Positions 28,477-37,260 of a stretch of 64,000 nucleotides of DNA are shown one piece after another. Position numbers and translations under genes: made by a program. Position 1 is the first letter of the stretch, and each line of letters opens with the position of its first letter. Under the pieces are notes generated by a model that made no database searches, was not told the DNA's origin, and saw only the letters and a program-made list of their open reading frames with translations. Source of the stretch: Sphingomonas flavalba (GTDB taxonomy: Bacteria; Pseudomonadota; Alphaproteobacteria; Sphingomonadales; Sphingomonadaceae); contig NZ_SPHY01000015.1 in NCBI RefSeq assembly GCF_004796535.1, positions 1 through 64,000 of the forward strand, in the 5' to 3' direction.

Positions 28477-29416
28477 GGGAAACCCCTCAAATCGCTATGA
28501 GGCCATCATTATCGGCGCGGGTCCCGCCGGCCTTACAGCGGCGCTCTATCTCGCCCGCTATCGGCGCAAAGTGCTGGTCGTCCATGATGGGAAGAGCCGC
28601 GCGCTGCGGATTCCAACGACGCATAACGCACCCGGCTTTCCCGACGGAATCCGTGGAACGGACCTGATCGAACAGATGACACGTCACGCGCTGGAATTCG
28701 GCGCTGAGATCGACAAGGCAGAAATCACCGACATCGAGCGAACCGGCGACGGGTTCCGACTGCAAGCTTCGGGCGGAGAGAACCGGGAGAGCCGCAGCGT
28801 CATTCTCGCCAGCGGTATCCTGCTCAACCAGATCGACCTGCCGCACGCGATCCACGAACAGGCGATCGAGGCCGGCGTCCTTCGCTATTGCCCGGTCTGT
28901 GACGGTTACGAGCATATAGATGCACGCATCGGTGTCATGGGCTGTGACAGCGATGGCGCCGCTGAAGCGCTTTTCCTCAGGCAGTATACTGCGGATATCA
29001 CTTTGATGCCCTTGAGCCATCCGGAACTGTCCGCCGAGCAAGCGCGTGAGATGGGCGAGGCAGGTATTCAGGTGGAGACGGGGGCCCTGGTGCACCTCGA
29101 GCCTCACGACGATCGAATGGAGGTTCGGCTCGAAGGCCGCGATGCACCCTTATCGTTCGATGTTATCTATCCCGCTCTCGGCTGTCGGCCGCGCGCCGAG
29201 CTTGCCGCCCGGCTCGGGGTCGAATTGGAAGGAGAAGGCTGCGTTCTAGCAGGCGCCGTGAAGGACAGCGGCGTGCCGGGCTTCTTTGCGGCCGGGGATG
29301 TGGTCGAAGGCCTCGATCAGATCAGCGTTGCGATGGGCCATGGGGCTCTCGCGGCAACCAAGGCGCACAACTGGCTGCGCGAGCAGGATCGCCACACGCT
29401 TCAGGCGGAGGCCTGA
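28475..29416 (+). CDS. Thioredoxin-reductase-like FAD/NAD(P) oxidoreductase
   Basis: The 313-residue flavoprotein has an FAD-binding N-terminus (YEAIIIGAGPAGLTAALYLA), a redox CxxC in YCPVCDGYEHID, the NAD(P) domain from RIGVMGCDSDGAAEALF and the C-terminal FAD contact GFFAAGDVVEGLDQISVAMG. CPVCDG rather than the usual CATCDG, together with a shortened NAD(P) motif, indicates a group distinct from canonical TrxB. The real electron acceptor is not known. GGAAGGAATG precedes ATG 28475. It lies divergent from the HWE kinase and upstream of the catalase, suggesting peroxide or redox stress defence. Confidence 0.85.
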   Translation: MGNPSNRYEAIIIGAGPAGLTAALYLARYRRKVLVVHDGKSRALRIPTTHNAPGFPDGIRGTDLIEQMTRHALEFGAEIDKAEITDIERTGDGFRLQASGGENRESRSVILASGILLNQIDLPHAIHEQAIEAGVLRYCPVCDGYEHIDARIGVMGCDSDGAAEALFLRQYTADITLMPLSHPELSAEQAREMGEAGIQVETGALVHLEPHDDRMEVRLEGRDAPLSFDVIYPALGCRPRAELAARLGVELEGEGCVLAGAVKDSGVPGFFAAGDVVEGLDQISVAMGHGALAATKAHNWLREQDRHTLQAEA

Positions 29417-29447
29417 ACCTGCAAACGACTCGCAGGAGTAGCGATCT

Positions 29448-29472
29448 GGAACTTTCGAACACACGGCGCGTA
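29448..29472 (+). promoter_or_regulatory. EcfG-like promoter before the catalase gene
   Basis: GGAAC (29448-29452), 16 bases, then CGTA (29469-29472), close to GGAAC-N16-CGTT. A start just downstream would give a leader of about 85 bases to the katE ATG. Confidence 0.45.
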
Positions 29473-29563
29473 ACGGTCTCATAAGGCCGGGGGCCGACGA
29501 AGGTGTTCCTGTTTCCTGATAATGCCTCCGCTCCCCGCCATGCCCGAGATGGAGAGGATCGTC

Positions 29564-31717
29564 ATGGCTGCCAGCAAGAACAAGCCCGCCAAATCACCCG
29601 GAAATGTGTCCGATGCGCTTGGCGCCAAAGTTCAGCCAAGCTACGCGGAGGAGCAGGGCATCGGCGGCGAGACCCATCAGGTGGCCGGCGGCGAGGTTAC
29701 AACCCTGACGACGGCGCAGGGCGGACCCATCGCCGACGACCAGAACACGCTGCGTTACGGCGCGCGCGGTCCCGCACTGATCGATGATTTCCATTTCCGT
29801 GAGAAGGTTTTCCATTTCGACCATGAGCGCATCCCCGAGCGCGTCGTTCATGCGCGCGGCTATGGTGCCCACGGCTATTTCGAACTGACCGACAGCCTGG
29901 AGGATGTGACCCGCGCCGATGTCCTTTGCCAAGTCGGCGAGAAGACGCCAGCCTTCGTTCGCTTCTCCACGGTCGCCGGGAGCAAGGGCTCGTTCGACCT
30001 CGCTCGCGACGTGCGCGGCTTTGCGGTCAAGATTTACACCAGGGAAGGCAATTGGGATATTGTCGGCAACAACATCCCCGTGTTTTTCATCCAGGACGCG
30101 ATCAAGTTCCCCGATCTCGTCCATTCGGTGAAGCCGGCGCCCGATAGGGACTTTCCGCAGGCGCAGTCGGCACACGATAATTTCTGGGATTTCATCTCCC
30201 TCACGCCCGAGAGCTTCCACATGATCATGTGGACCATGTCCGACCGGGCGATCCCGCGCTCGTTCCGGTTCATGGAAGGCTTTGGGGTCCATACCTTCCG
30301 TCTGCTCGACAAGGGTGACCGATCGACCTTCGTCAAGTTCCACTGGAAGCCGAAACTGGGCCTTCAGTCGGTCGCCTGGAACGAGGCGGTCAAGATCAAC
30401 GGTGCCGATCCCGACTTCCATCGGCGTGACCTGTGGGACGCGATCAACAGCGGCGACTTCCCCGAATGGGAGTTGGGAGTGCAGCTCTTCGATGAGGCGT
30501 TCGCGGAGAAGTTCGCCTTCGATGTTCTCGATCCCACCAAGATCATTCCCGAGGAGGAGATCCCGGTCCGCATCATCGGAAGGCTGGTGCTTGACCGTGT
30601 CGTCGACAATTTCTTCGCCGAGACCGAGCAGGTCGCGTTCATGACCCAGAACGTCCCGCCGGGTATCGATTTCTCCAACGACCCGCTGCTCCAGGGCCGC
30701 AACTTCTCCTATCTCGACACGCAGCTGAAGCGGCTCGGGAGTCCCAACTTCACCCATATCCCGATCAACGCGCCCAAATGCCCCTTCGCCCATTTCCAGC
30801 AGGACGGGCATATGGCGATGCGCAATCCCGTCGGCCGCGCCAATTACGAACCGAACAGCTGGGGTGCCGAAGGCGGGCCGCGCGAGGATCCGGTTCGGGG
30901 TTTCCGCAGCTTCGCCGCGAGCGAAGACGGGCCCAAGGCGCGGCTGCGTCCCGAGAGCTTCGCCGATCATTACAGCCAGGCACGGCAGTTCTTCATCAGC
31001 CAGACCCTCATCGAGCAGAAGCATATCGGCGACGCGCTGGTGTTCGAGCTGAGCAAGTGCGAGCGCCCCGACATCCGCTCGCGCGTGGTTTCGCACCTGA
31101 TCCATATTGACAAAGGCCTTGCGGCTACCGTTGCGGACGGGCTCGGCCTCGACCTTCCTCAACCCGCCAAGGCGGCGAGCAGCGTGATCGACGACCTGCC
31201 GCCATCCGATGCGCTCAGCATCATCAAGAATGGCCCGAAAAACTTTGCCGGCCGCAAGCTCGGCATCCTCATTACCGATGGAGCGGACGCCGCACTCTTC
31301 AACGCGCTCGTGGCGGCGATCGAAGAGGAAAAGGCCATCTATGAGGTCATCGCCCCGAAGATCGGCGGCGCGACCCTGTCCGATCGCAGCAAGGTGCCGG
31401 CGGATCAGAAGATCGATGGCGGGCCTTCGGTCCTGTATGATGCCGTCGCGGTGATCGCGTCGGAGGGGGGGGCCGCGCTGCTGGCGGGAGACGCCACGGC
31501 GAAGGATTTCGTGACCGATGCATTCGCGCATTGCAAATTCATCGGCTATTCGCTCGAGACCATGCCCCTGTTCGAGAAGGCCGGCCTCGCGGGCGATCTC
31601 GACGAGGCCTGCATCGAATTGGGCGCAAAGGGCGACGCCGTGTCCTTTATCGAAGCATGCCGGGCACTGCGCTTCTGGGACCGCGAAGCCAACGTGGATC
31701 TGGACGCCAAGGGGTAA
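29564..31717 (+). CDS. katE: Large-subunit monofunctional catalase (KatE / HPII type)
   Basis: The 717-residue clade-2 heme catalase decomposes hydrogen peroxide. The distal His is in [19 protein letters not shown] (His96), the distal Asn lies in the following [13 protein letters not shown] region, and the proximal Tyr is in [15 protein letters not shown]. After residue ~550 comes the flavodoxin-like (DJ-1/PfpI-like) C-terminal domain ([20 protein letters not shown]) that defines the large subunit type. The ATG at 29564 has GGAGAGG upstream and gives a standard N-terminus. A GGAAC-type promoter indicates general stress control. A glycosyltransferase gene starts seven bases after the stop. Confidence 0.94.
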   Translation: MAASKNKPAKSPGNVSDALGAKVQPSYAEEQGIGGETHQVAGGEVTTLTTAQGGPIADDQNTLRYGARGPALIDDFHFREKVFHFDHERIPERVVHARGYGAHGYFELTDSLEDVTRADVLCQVGEKTPAFVRFSTVAGSKGSFDLARDVRGFAVKIYTREGNWDIVGNNIPVFFIQDAIKFPDLVHSVKPAPDRDFPQAQSAHDNFWDFISLTPESFHMIMWTMSDRAIPRSFRFMEGFGVHTFRLLDKGDRSTFVKFHWKPKLGLQSVAWNEAVKINGADPDFHRRDLWDAINSGDFPEWELGVQLFDEAFAEKFAFDVLDPTKIIPEEEIPVRIIGRLVLDRVVDNFFAETEQVAFMTQNVPPGIDFSNDPLLQGRNFSYLDTQLKRLGSPNFTHIPINAPKCPFAHFQQDGHMAMRNPVGRANYEPNSWGAEGGPREDPVRGFRSFAASEDGPKARLRPESFADHYSQARQFFISQTLIEQKHIGDALVFELSKCERPDIRSRVVSHLIHIDKGLAATVADGLGLDLPQPAKAASSVIDDLPPSDALSIIKNGPKNFAGRKLGILITDGADAALFNALVAAIEEEKAIYEVIAPKIGGATLSDRSKVPADQKIDGGPSVLYDAVAVIASEGGAALLAGDATAKDFVTDAFAHCKFIGYSLETMPLFEKAGLAGDLDEACIELGAKGDAVSFIEACRALRFWDREANVDLDAKG

Positions 31718-31723
31718 GCAGCG

Positions 31724-32743
31724 GTGTCCTCCCATCGTGCGCCTATGAAGGCGACCTATGTCCTTCCGATTGCCGCACCAACCTCACAGGTTCGAGCGCT
31801 GACCGGCTATCTTCATCGCCTCAGCCGCGTCATCGCCGAAGTGATAGTCGTGGACGGCTCGCCCCGCGAGGTGTTCGAGGCGCATGCACGCGCCTGGTCA
31901 AGGCCGGTGCGGCACATTCGCCCGACGTCGCGGACGACGAACGGCAAGGTCGGTGGCGTGATGACCGGTGTCCAAGCCGCACGCCATGAGCATATCATCG
32001 TCGCGGACGATGACGTTCGCTTTCGCCGGGAGGAACTCGAACGCATGCTGACCCTGTTGCAGCATTTTGAGGTCGTGCGTCCGCAGAATATCTTCCGCCC
32101 CCAGCCATGGCATGCCCGCTGGGATACGGCGCGCAGCCTCTTGAACCGCCTGGCCGGCGGTGATTGGCCCGGGACGCTCGGCGTGCGCCGATCGGCTCTG
32201 CTCGATGCAGGAGGCTATTCGGGCGAGGTGCTGTTCGAAAATCTGGAAATGGTCCGCACCATCAAGGCCGCCGGCGGACGCGAGGCGGTGTCGCTCGATC
32301 TCTTCGTAGTGCGGCGGCCACCTCCTGCCCGGCATTTCGTATCGCAGCGCGTTCGCCACGCTTATGACGAGTGGGCGCGGCCCGCACGCTTTGCCGCCCA
32401 GCTTGCCCTATTGCCGGGCGGACTGCTTCTCCTTCTCCTTGGCGGACCGGCTGCGCTCATCGCCGCGGCCGCCTGCGGCGTGGCGGCCGCCGAATTCGGC
32501 CGCCGAAAAGGAGGTGGCCGAACGGCCTTCTCGCCGAGCAGCGCCTTCTGGGCTCCTGCCTGGCTTGCCGAGCGCGCCGTCACCTCGTGGATAGCGCTGA
32601 GCATAGGGCTTTTCCTGGGCGGCGTGCGTTATCGCACCTCCCGGTTGCGCTATGCCGCTACTCCGCGCCGCTTGCTTGAACAGACGGTGCGGGAAGCGTG
32701 CGACAAGGGCAGGTTGGAAATGCCGCGGACCAACGCAGCTTAG
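31724..32743 (+). CDS. Family 2 glycosyltransferase, membrane-bound
   Basis: The 339-residue protein has a GT-A catalytic domain with VIAEVIVVDGSPREVFEAHA and the DxD-like IIVADDDVRFRREELERML, then GTLGVRRSALLDAGGYSGE and VLFENLEMVRTIKAAGG. The C-terminal third has two or three hydrophobic segments (LALLPGGLLLLLLGGPAALI, WIALSIGLFLGGV). It probably transfers a sugar to a lipid or surface polymer; the acceptor is not evident. The GTG start at 31724 is seven bases after katE; ATG 31745 is an alternative. Pairing with a catalase is odd and may be simple read-through. Confidence 0.75.
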   Translation: MSSHRAPMKATYVLPIAAPTSQVRALTGYLHRLSRVIAEVIVVDGSPREVFEAHARAWSRPVRHIRPTSRTTNGKVGGVMTGVQAARHEHIIVADDDVRFRREELERMLTLLQHFEVVRPQNIFRPQPWHARWDTARSLLNRLAGGDWPGTLGVRRSALLDAGGYSGEVLFENLEMVRTIKAAGGREAVSLDLFVVRRPPPARHFVSQRVRHAYDEWARPARFAAQLALLPGGLLLLLLGGPAALIAAAACGVAAAEFGRRKGGGRTAFSPSSAFWAPAWLAERAVTSWIALSIGLFLGGVRYRTSRLRYAATPRRLLEQTVREACDKGRLEMPRTNAA

Positions 32744-32817
32744 AATTTGGGCTGAGTTCCGCCTCCGATGCTTCCGTCAAAAGAGGCCATGAACGACAAA
32801 GCTCACCGGCCGGATCA

Positions 32818-33411
32818 TCAGTCCCGCGTGATGGCATATTGGATCGGCTTAAAACTTCCGCCGTTCGAATCATAAGCCGAACAGGCTGTCATGCCGATGA
32901 CAAGGTCCATAATCGCCCGGAATCGAATGCTGTCGTTCGGCTTACTGAGGGGCGGCAAAACCCGCAGCCGGCCGGTTTCGCCGTCCACCGGCACATTCAT
33001 GAATATATTGAAGGCCGTGGGAACGTCGTCGCTCACTATGCCGTGGGGCGCCAGCGCCTCGACCAGATTGCCCATGCATCCGCGATGCAAGGGCTTGCCG
33101 GGATAGAAGTGACGAAATGTCGCTTCGCTGCATGGGGTAAGCAGGAAATCATGCCGTCCCACCATATCCTCGATGATCTCCAGCATCGGTTGCGATTTGT
33201 TCGACCACAACCGATTGCCGGTCGTCAGAAAGATCGTCTCTTCATAATCGAAGGTCCGGCCATTCGAGATGGCCTCCCGCATATCATTCTGAGCAAATGC
33301 GACGAGATCGCTGACCTGCTGACCGCAGGGATCGATCACAGTCAGGACCGCTCCGGCAGGTAGCACAAAGGCAGTCCCGCTTCTGGGAGGAATTTCCATC
33401 ATTTCCGTCAT
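32818..33411 (-). CDS. DUF1989 / urea carboxylase-associated family protein (copy 2)
   Basis: The 197-residue paralogue of the protein at 5933-6520 has the same motifs: VIDPCGQQVSDLVAFAQND, GRHDFLLTPCSEATFRHFYP, PTAFNIFMNVPVDGETG and LVIGMTACSA. The metal-type His and Cys residues are kept. The start at 33411 overlaps the upstream GntA-like gene by ATGA, exactly as in copy 1, so the two modules share one design. Members of this family act in carboxyguanidine deimination; the substrate here is not known. Confidence 0.85.
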   Translation of the reverse strand: MTEMMEIPPRSGTAFVLPAGAVLTVIDPCGQQVSDLVAFAQNDMREAISNGRTFDYEETIFLTTGNRLWSNKSQPMLEIIEDMVGRHDFLLTPCSEATFRHFYPGKPLHRGCMGNLVEALAPHGIVSDDVPTAFNIFMNVPVDGETGRLRVLPPLSKPNDSIRFRAIMDLVIGMTACSAYDSNGGSFKPIQYAITRD

Positions 33412-34082
33412 GCACGCGGATCCTTGAACGGACACTGCCAGTCCGCACCTACCTGCCTTCCGCTATATTGCCTGGCCTCGCTGACTTCGCCATGGCGGGC
33501 CAGCATGGGGTTGGACGACCCCGCCAACTCCCCGTCGCGCTCCAAAATACGCTGACGCATTCGTTCGTATCGGCCTTCCTCGCGGAGGCGTTCGAACTGG
33601 TCGTGCAGGTTGAAGACCAGCGTAGGCGCTGGAAAGCGGCGTGCAGGCCGTGAGGCATTGGGATGGAGGCCAACGACGAAAAACGCCTCGCCTCCGAAGC
33701 TCAGCGAAAAATGCGGGTCATCCGCATCCGGACTGACACGATGGTCGAACGGCTGGCCGAGCCAGTGGTCCTTGTCCGCGAACGACTGAATGCGCTCCCA
33801 CATCGCCTTTTCGAACGCGGCTTCGTCGAGATCCTGCGGTCCTTCAAAGGCGATCGCAAGACTCCTCAGTCCCTCGGGACTACGCCGATACTCCGCCGCC
33901 CATTCGAGAAGTTCTCCGTGAATCCGTAAATCATCCCAGTTACTGGTGAGCGACACGCATGGAACAACCTTGAGTGTTCCGCGCGCCATGGCCGATTTCG
34001 CGCCGACGCACGGGAAGTGGTTCTCTGTAACTCTATTTAGGATTCCCTGTTCAAGCTGCAATGGATCCACGGCTTCTATCAT
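33408..34082 (-). CDS. YqcI/YcgG (GntA-like) family protein, possible heme-dependent N-hydroxylase (copy 2)
   Basis: The 224-residue paralogue of the protein at 6517-7221 keeps NHFPCVGAK, NWDDLRIHGELLEWA, HFSLSFGGEAFFVVGLHP, ASRPARRF, FNLHDQFERLREEG, NPMLARHGEVSEARQYSG and DWQCPF. Long identical runs show a fairly recent common origin of the two copies, while the N-terminal 30 residues differ. I placed the start at ATG 34082, with GAGAGG nine bases upstream; a 20-residue extension is possible. A GGAAC-type promoter candidate lies at 34138-34162. It is cotranscribed with the DUF1989 copy 2. Confidence 0.82.
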   Translation of the reverse strand: MIEAVDPLQLEQGILNRVTENHFPCVGAKSAMARGTLKVVPCVSLTSNWDDLRIHGELLEWAAEYRRSPEGLRSLAIAFEGPQDLDEAAFEKAMWERIQSFADKDHWLGQPFDHRVSPDADDPHFSLSFGGEAFFVVGLHPNASRPARRFPAPTLVFNLHDQFERLREEGRYERMRQRILERDGELAGSSNPMLARHGEVSEARQYSGRQVGADWQCPFKDPRA

Positions 34083-34137
34083 TTCCTTTTGGCCTCTCCA
34101 AATCACGGCTAATCGCCATTGCTCCTGCTTCCTCAAG

Positions 34138-34162
34138 AACACTGCTCCGGTTCAAGGGTTCC
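34138..34162 (-). promoter_or_regulatory. EcfG-like promoter before the GntA-like/DUF1989 pair (copy 2)
   Basis: On the minus strand GGAAC (34158-34162), 16 bases, then TGTT (34138-34141), one mismatch from GGAAC-N16-CGTT, 55 bases before the start codon. It lies within the tail of the truncated upstream reading frame. Confidence 0.4.
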
Positions 34163-34473
34163 TCGCAGAATTGCCGACTGCGTGAGTCGGCCAGCGCCAT
34201 TATGTCCACGAAAAGTCTTTTGTTCCGGTCGGACGGAACTACCGAGCGTTTTTCAGCCGCCGCTTCGGCGGCAACCATGCTCCTCACATTATAAATGTCA
34301 GTGGCATGTCCCAGGGAGCCGCGCGTCGTGACGCCCAAGATCGAAATGTCGCTTTTGGACTGGTCTATCAAGCGCTTGTGCTCAAGAACCTGAAGGAGCC
34401 CGTTCAGCTCCAACCGTGGATCGAGGCCTGAGGCGATAGCGATAGCTCGCGCTTCTACCTTGGTGACGGTCAC
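34163..34473 (-). pseudogene. Unknown protein, N-terminal fragment
   Basis: A GTG at 34473 opens a protein-like frame, MTVTKVEARAIAIASGLDPR, then LELNGLLQVLEHKRLIDQSK, then SDISILGVTTRGSLGHATDI. It appears genuine for about 100 residues and then degrades into the upstream region of the GntA-like gene, with the nominal stop at 34051 inside that gene. So only the 5' part remains. It follows a 39-codon ORF whose stop touches this GTG. I do not recognise the family. Confidence 0.4.
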
Positions 34474-34593
34474 CTAATTGGTTTGGCCAAGCTTCGTTAG
34501 GAGCGTTGCAGCTTTCACGGCCTCTTTGATCGCGGGAAACTCCGCTGGCCCGTTCGGGTCCAGAACGAGCTTGCGACCGTGGTGAATCACCAC
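34474..34593 (-). CDS. Small ORF (39 aa), unknown
   Basis: A GTG at 34593 with AAGGAGG nine to ten bases upstream encodes VVIHHGRKLVLDPNGPAEFP followed by AIKEAVKAATLLTKLGQTN. The TAG stop is immediately followed by the GTG of the next frame. The good Shine-Dalgarno sequence and tight spacing suggest a real two-gene operon, later truncated. It is not a known family to me. The 280 bases further upstream (34594-34873) show no gene. Confidence 0.4.
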   Translation of the reverse strand: MVIHHGRKLVLDPNGPAEFPAIKEAVKAATLLTKLGQTN

Positions 34594-34873
34594 GCGCCCT
34601 TGACCTCCTTTTCGCTCGCCGTGGCCATATATCCCCCTCGTCAGCTAACAGCCAGCGGGAGGGCTGTCCAACACGTCGCGTGACAAAGTGGCCCAACTCC
34701 TATTGTCTCAACCAAGCTCGGCTTGGCGGGAGCGTCCAACCCTCCGGCGACACGAGAGCTTCTATCTTACGATGTGAACGATTGGCCGGAATCTTCTCGT
34801 TGTCCTCGAAAGAAGACCTTCCGGACTGTCGAACATTGCAGCCACGCCGAGCCCGCCCTTTCGATGTCCGCTT

Positions 34874-35314
34874 TCAGGCGATTGGCAGTGGAGCTTCAAG
34901 GGCCGAGATTAGGGCGCGAAGCTGACACGCCAGCTCGCCGTTCAGGATGTCCGCTATCCCAATCAGCGCTCCTGAAGCCAGACTTACCGGATCGTCCGAC
35001 CTTGCCGTCGAATCGTTTTCAGCGAAGGAGCCCTTTAGAATATTCCCCAGCGGCAACTCTAAGGAGATATCCTGCCTTAGGCATGGCAAGTCGTCAGAGA
35101 TTTCGTCGACGCAACCGTCTTTGACCACACCGGCGCGTGAGGATTCGAGGTTCGCGCTTTGCTCCCGACTCAGAACAACTGCCAATATTGCCGCATTTGG
35201 TACGGCTTTGCGCGATCGTCCTATGCCATTTTCTGTCTCTCTTCGCCAGACTATGACCACGCCATTGGGTTGTTGAAACCCGCCGATTTCTGCGTCTCTT
35301 AATCGTCCCCGCAA
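34874..35314 (-). pseudogene. Unknown protein, probable C-terminal fragment
   Basis: The frame encodes up to 146 residues with believable composition (EIGGFQQPNGVVIVWRRETE, NAAILAVVLSREQSANLESS, SLELPLGNILKGSFAEND). There is no convincing start: the first candidate is TTG 35314 without a Shine-Dalgarno sequence, and the frame stays open further upstream into the conjugation-gene fragment of the other strand. It therefore looks like the 3' end of a gene cut by the rearrangement. No family recognised. Confidence 0.3.
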
Positions 35315-35344
35315 CGCCGGATGTCGCTCGCCGGCACCGAACTC

Positions 35345-36266
35345 GGGGACCAGGATGCTCGCTCACCCGCATCCGGCGGCAATGGTTCGCCAAGCGCAAG
35401 TCGGTCGCCGCGACCCTCAAGGAGGTGATGACCAACGAAGCGTCGGTGCTGCTCGATTCCGACGCTTCGAACAAGGCGGCCGATGCCGACGCCGCCTTGC
35501 AGGAACTCGGTGCCGATCATGCGGGGATCGCTTATGTCACCGCGACGATCACGGTCTGGGACACCGACCCGGCGCGCGCAGCCGAGAAACTCCGGCTGGT
35601 CGAGAAGGTGGTCCAGGGCCGCGACTTCACCTGCACCGTCGAGGGGATGAACGCGATCGAGGCATGGCTCGGGAGCCTGCCCGGCCACGTCTATGCCAAT
35701 GTCCGGCAGCCGCCGGTCTCCACGCTCAATCTCGCCCACCTGATCCCCCTGTCAGCGGTGTGGGCGGGAGCGGAACGGGACGAGCATTTCGGTGACGCCC
35801 CCTTGCTGTACGGCAAGACCGAAGGCTCGACCCCGTTCCGCTTTTCCCTTCATGTCGGCGACGTCGGTCATACGCTGATCGTCGGCCCGACGGGCGCCGG
35901 CAAATCCGTCCTACTGGCGATGATGGCGATGCAGTTCCGGCGTTACACCGGCGCGCAGATATTCGCGTTCGATTTCGGCGGGTCGATCCGTGCAGCGACG
36001 ATCGCGATGGGCGGCGACTGGCAGGATCTCGGGAGCGCCCTGCACGACAGCGATCGCGTACAGGGTGCCGCGGACGAAGATGCCGCATCGTCGGGCACCA
36101 GCTCGACCCAGGTCGCGTTGCAACCGCTTGCCAGGATCGATGATCATGGAGAGCGCGCCTGGGCGACCGAATGGCTGGGCGCCATCCTCGTCGGCGAAGG
36201 CATCCAGATCGACCCGCAGGCCAAGGACCATCTCTGGTCCGCCCTCACGTCGCTCGCATCGGCCCC
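35345..36266 (+). pseudogene. TrbE/VirB4 conjugative-transfer ATPase, internal fragment
   Basis: The frame encodes about 305 codons of a TrbE/VirB4-type T4SS ATPase without its N- or C-terminal ends. It runs from RRQWFAKRKSVAATLKEVMT and LLDSDASNKAADADAALQEL to the Walker A segment GDVGHTLIVGPTGAGKSVLL, then IFAFDFGGSIRAATIAMGGD and PLARIDDHGERAWATEW. A stretch after GGDWQDLGSALHD (DSDRVQGAADEDAASSGT) does not look like the family and may be compensated frameshifts. At about 36266 it joins the broken cas8c gene of the opposite strand. It is the relic of a plasmid or ICE transfer region. Confidence 0.78.
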
Positions 36267-36268
36267 CG

Positions 36269-36535
36269 TTCGCCAGCGGTGCGGCCCAGCACATAAGCGC
36301 TCTTGTCCCACAGGAAATTGGGCGCAATGCCCACTGTCCGCTTGACGGCGGCGGGCACCATGTAAGTCTTGGGGCGAGGCTTCTTGCCCGAAAGATCGTG
36401 GAGATCCTTGACGTCGACCACCCCACCGTCACGATCCAGAACGATACACCAGCCGAATTTCTCGGGGCTTCGGCCCGGCTCCGCCACACCGTCCAGCCGG
36501 TGATAATAGCTGTCGAGCGCTTGGAGGATCGTCAT
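36269..36535 (-). pseudogene. cas8c: cas8c (csd1), N-terminal fragment
   Basis: The first ~89 codons of the type I-C large Cascade subunit remain: MTILQALDSYYHRLDGVAEP, then EKFGWCIVLDRDGGVVDVKD and MVPAAVKRTVGIAPNFLWDK, then SAYVLGRTAGE. Cas8c is normally about 600 residues, so some 85% is missing. The break near 36269 abuts the TrbE fragment. Its start overlaps the cas5c stop by ATGA, the natural operon arrangement. Without Cas8c no I-C effector can form from this locus. Confidence 0.85.
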
Positions 36536-37203
36536 CCCACCACCTCGTTCGACAGGAAGGGTGGAACCTCGATCACGCCATCCTTCATTTCCGCACGGAA
36601 GAAGCGGGATTCGTTGCCATTCGCGAAATCAATGTCGTGCAGCATCCAGCCGAAGTCAGCATCGCGCCTGTCCGCCGGCAATTCGCAAGACGGCAGCGGA
36701 TCGCCATCCGCGATCAACGCAAATTCGGCATCGAACTCCCGCGTTCCCAAGCAAGGCCGGTGAAAGCATTGCCCCTGCGCCGCCCGGCGATTGAACATGC
36801 TGACATGCTTGGCCGCGCCGTCATCCGGCCCGGCCTTGGCGGTCATAGTGAAATGCGCTTCGATCACATAGGCGACGTCGATCAGGACCAACGCCGCGCG
36901 CTGCTGGCGATTCTCGTCGACGACGATGCCCAGCCCCTCGGTCGTGCCGCGCTTCATGGCGCTGGCCGCGTTCGCCGCGCTGGCCTTCGCGCCCACCTCA
37001 TTGCGGCGGATCGATTGAAAGCGGATCGGCTTCAATACGTGGATACGGTCCACATGCCAGCGGATCGCCGGCTTCCAGTGGATCGCCTCCAATATGCCGC
37101 GCGCTGCCGAGGGCGTCATCACGTCATAACTGACGCGCTCAACCTTCATCTCCGGGCGCGTAAAGCAGGCCCTCGCGCCCCAGACATGCAATCTGATGCC
37201 CAT
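36532..37203 (-). CDS. cas5c: Cas5c (Cas5d), type I-C pre-crRNA endoribonuclease
   Basis: The 223-residue protein starts MGIRLHVWGARACFTRPEMK and continues VERVSYDVMTPSAARGILEA, then IHWKPAIRWHVDRIHVLKPI, the Cas5c RAMP fold. In I-C systems this subunit replaces Cas6 and cleaves the repeat RNA. The C-terminal DFGWMLHDIDFANGNESRFF is family-typical. Length is normal, and the gene appears intact. A LexA-like box and a Shine-Dalgarno-masking hairpin lie just upstream. It is probably functionless alone, unless it serves arrays elsewhere in the genome. Confidence 0.9.
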   Translation of the reverse strand: MGIRLHVWGARACFTRPEMKVERVSYDVMTPSAARGILEAIHWKPAIRWHVDRIHVLKPIRFQSIRRNEVGAKASAANAASAMKRGTTEGLGIVVDENRQQRAALVLIDVAYVIEAHFTMTAKAGPDDGAAKHVSMFNRRAAQGQCFHRPCLGTREFDAEFALIADGDPLPSCELPADRRDADFGWMLHDIDFANGNESRFFRAEMKDGVIEVPPFLSNEVVG

Positions 37204-37213
37204 ATGGCGAATC

Positions 37214-37260
37214 CCCCCTTTCGGATATGTTCCTTTATTGTTCCGTGTTTATCAAGGGGG
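37214..37260 (-). promoter_or_regulatory. Hairpin that can mask the cas5c ribosome binding site
   Basis: In the transcript CCCCCTT (from plus-strand 37254-37260) can pair with AAGGGGG (37214-37220) across a 33-base loop. AAGGGGG is the Shine-Dalgarno sequence of cas5c, ten to sixteen bases before its ATG. The loop contains the LexA-like box. Confidence 0.45.
37229..37243. promoter_or_regulatory. LexA-like box in the cas operon, before cas5c
   Basis: GTTC-CTTTATT-GTTC fits the consensus GTTC-N7-GTTC and differs in two spacer bases from the two other boxes in this window. It lies 26 bases upstream of cas5c, in the 80-base gap after cas3. Confidence 0.65.

Noticed and set aside
29594-31735. 713-codon open frame opposite katE
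   Set aside because: It is a high-GC antisense shadow of a certain gene; the translation has no family features and is rich in Arg, Gly and Asp as such shadows are.
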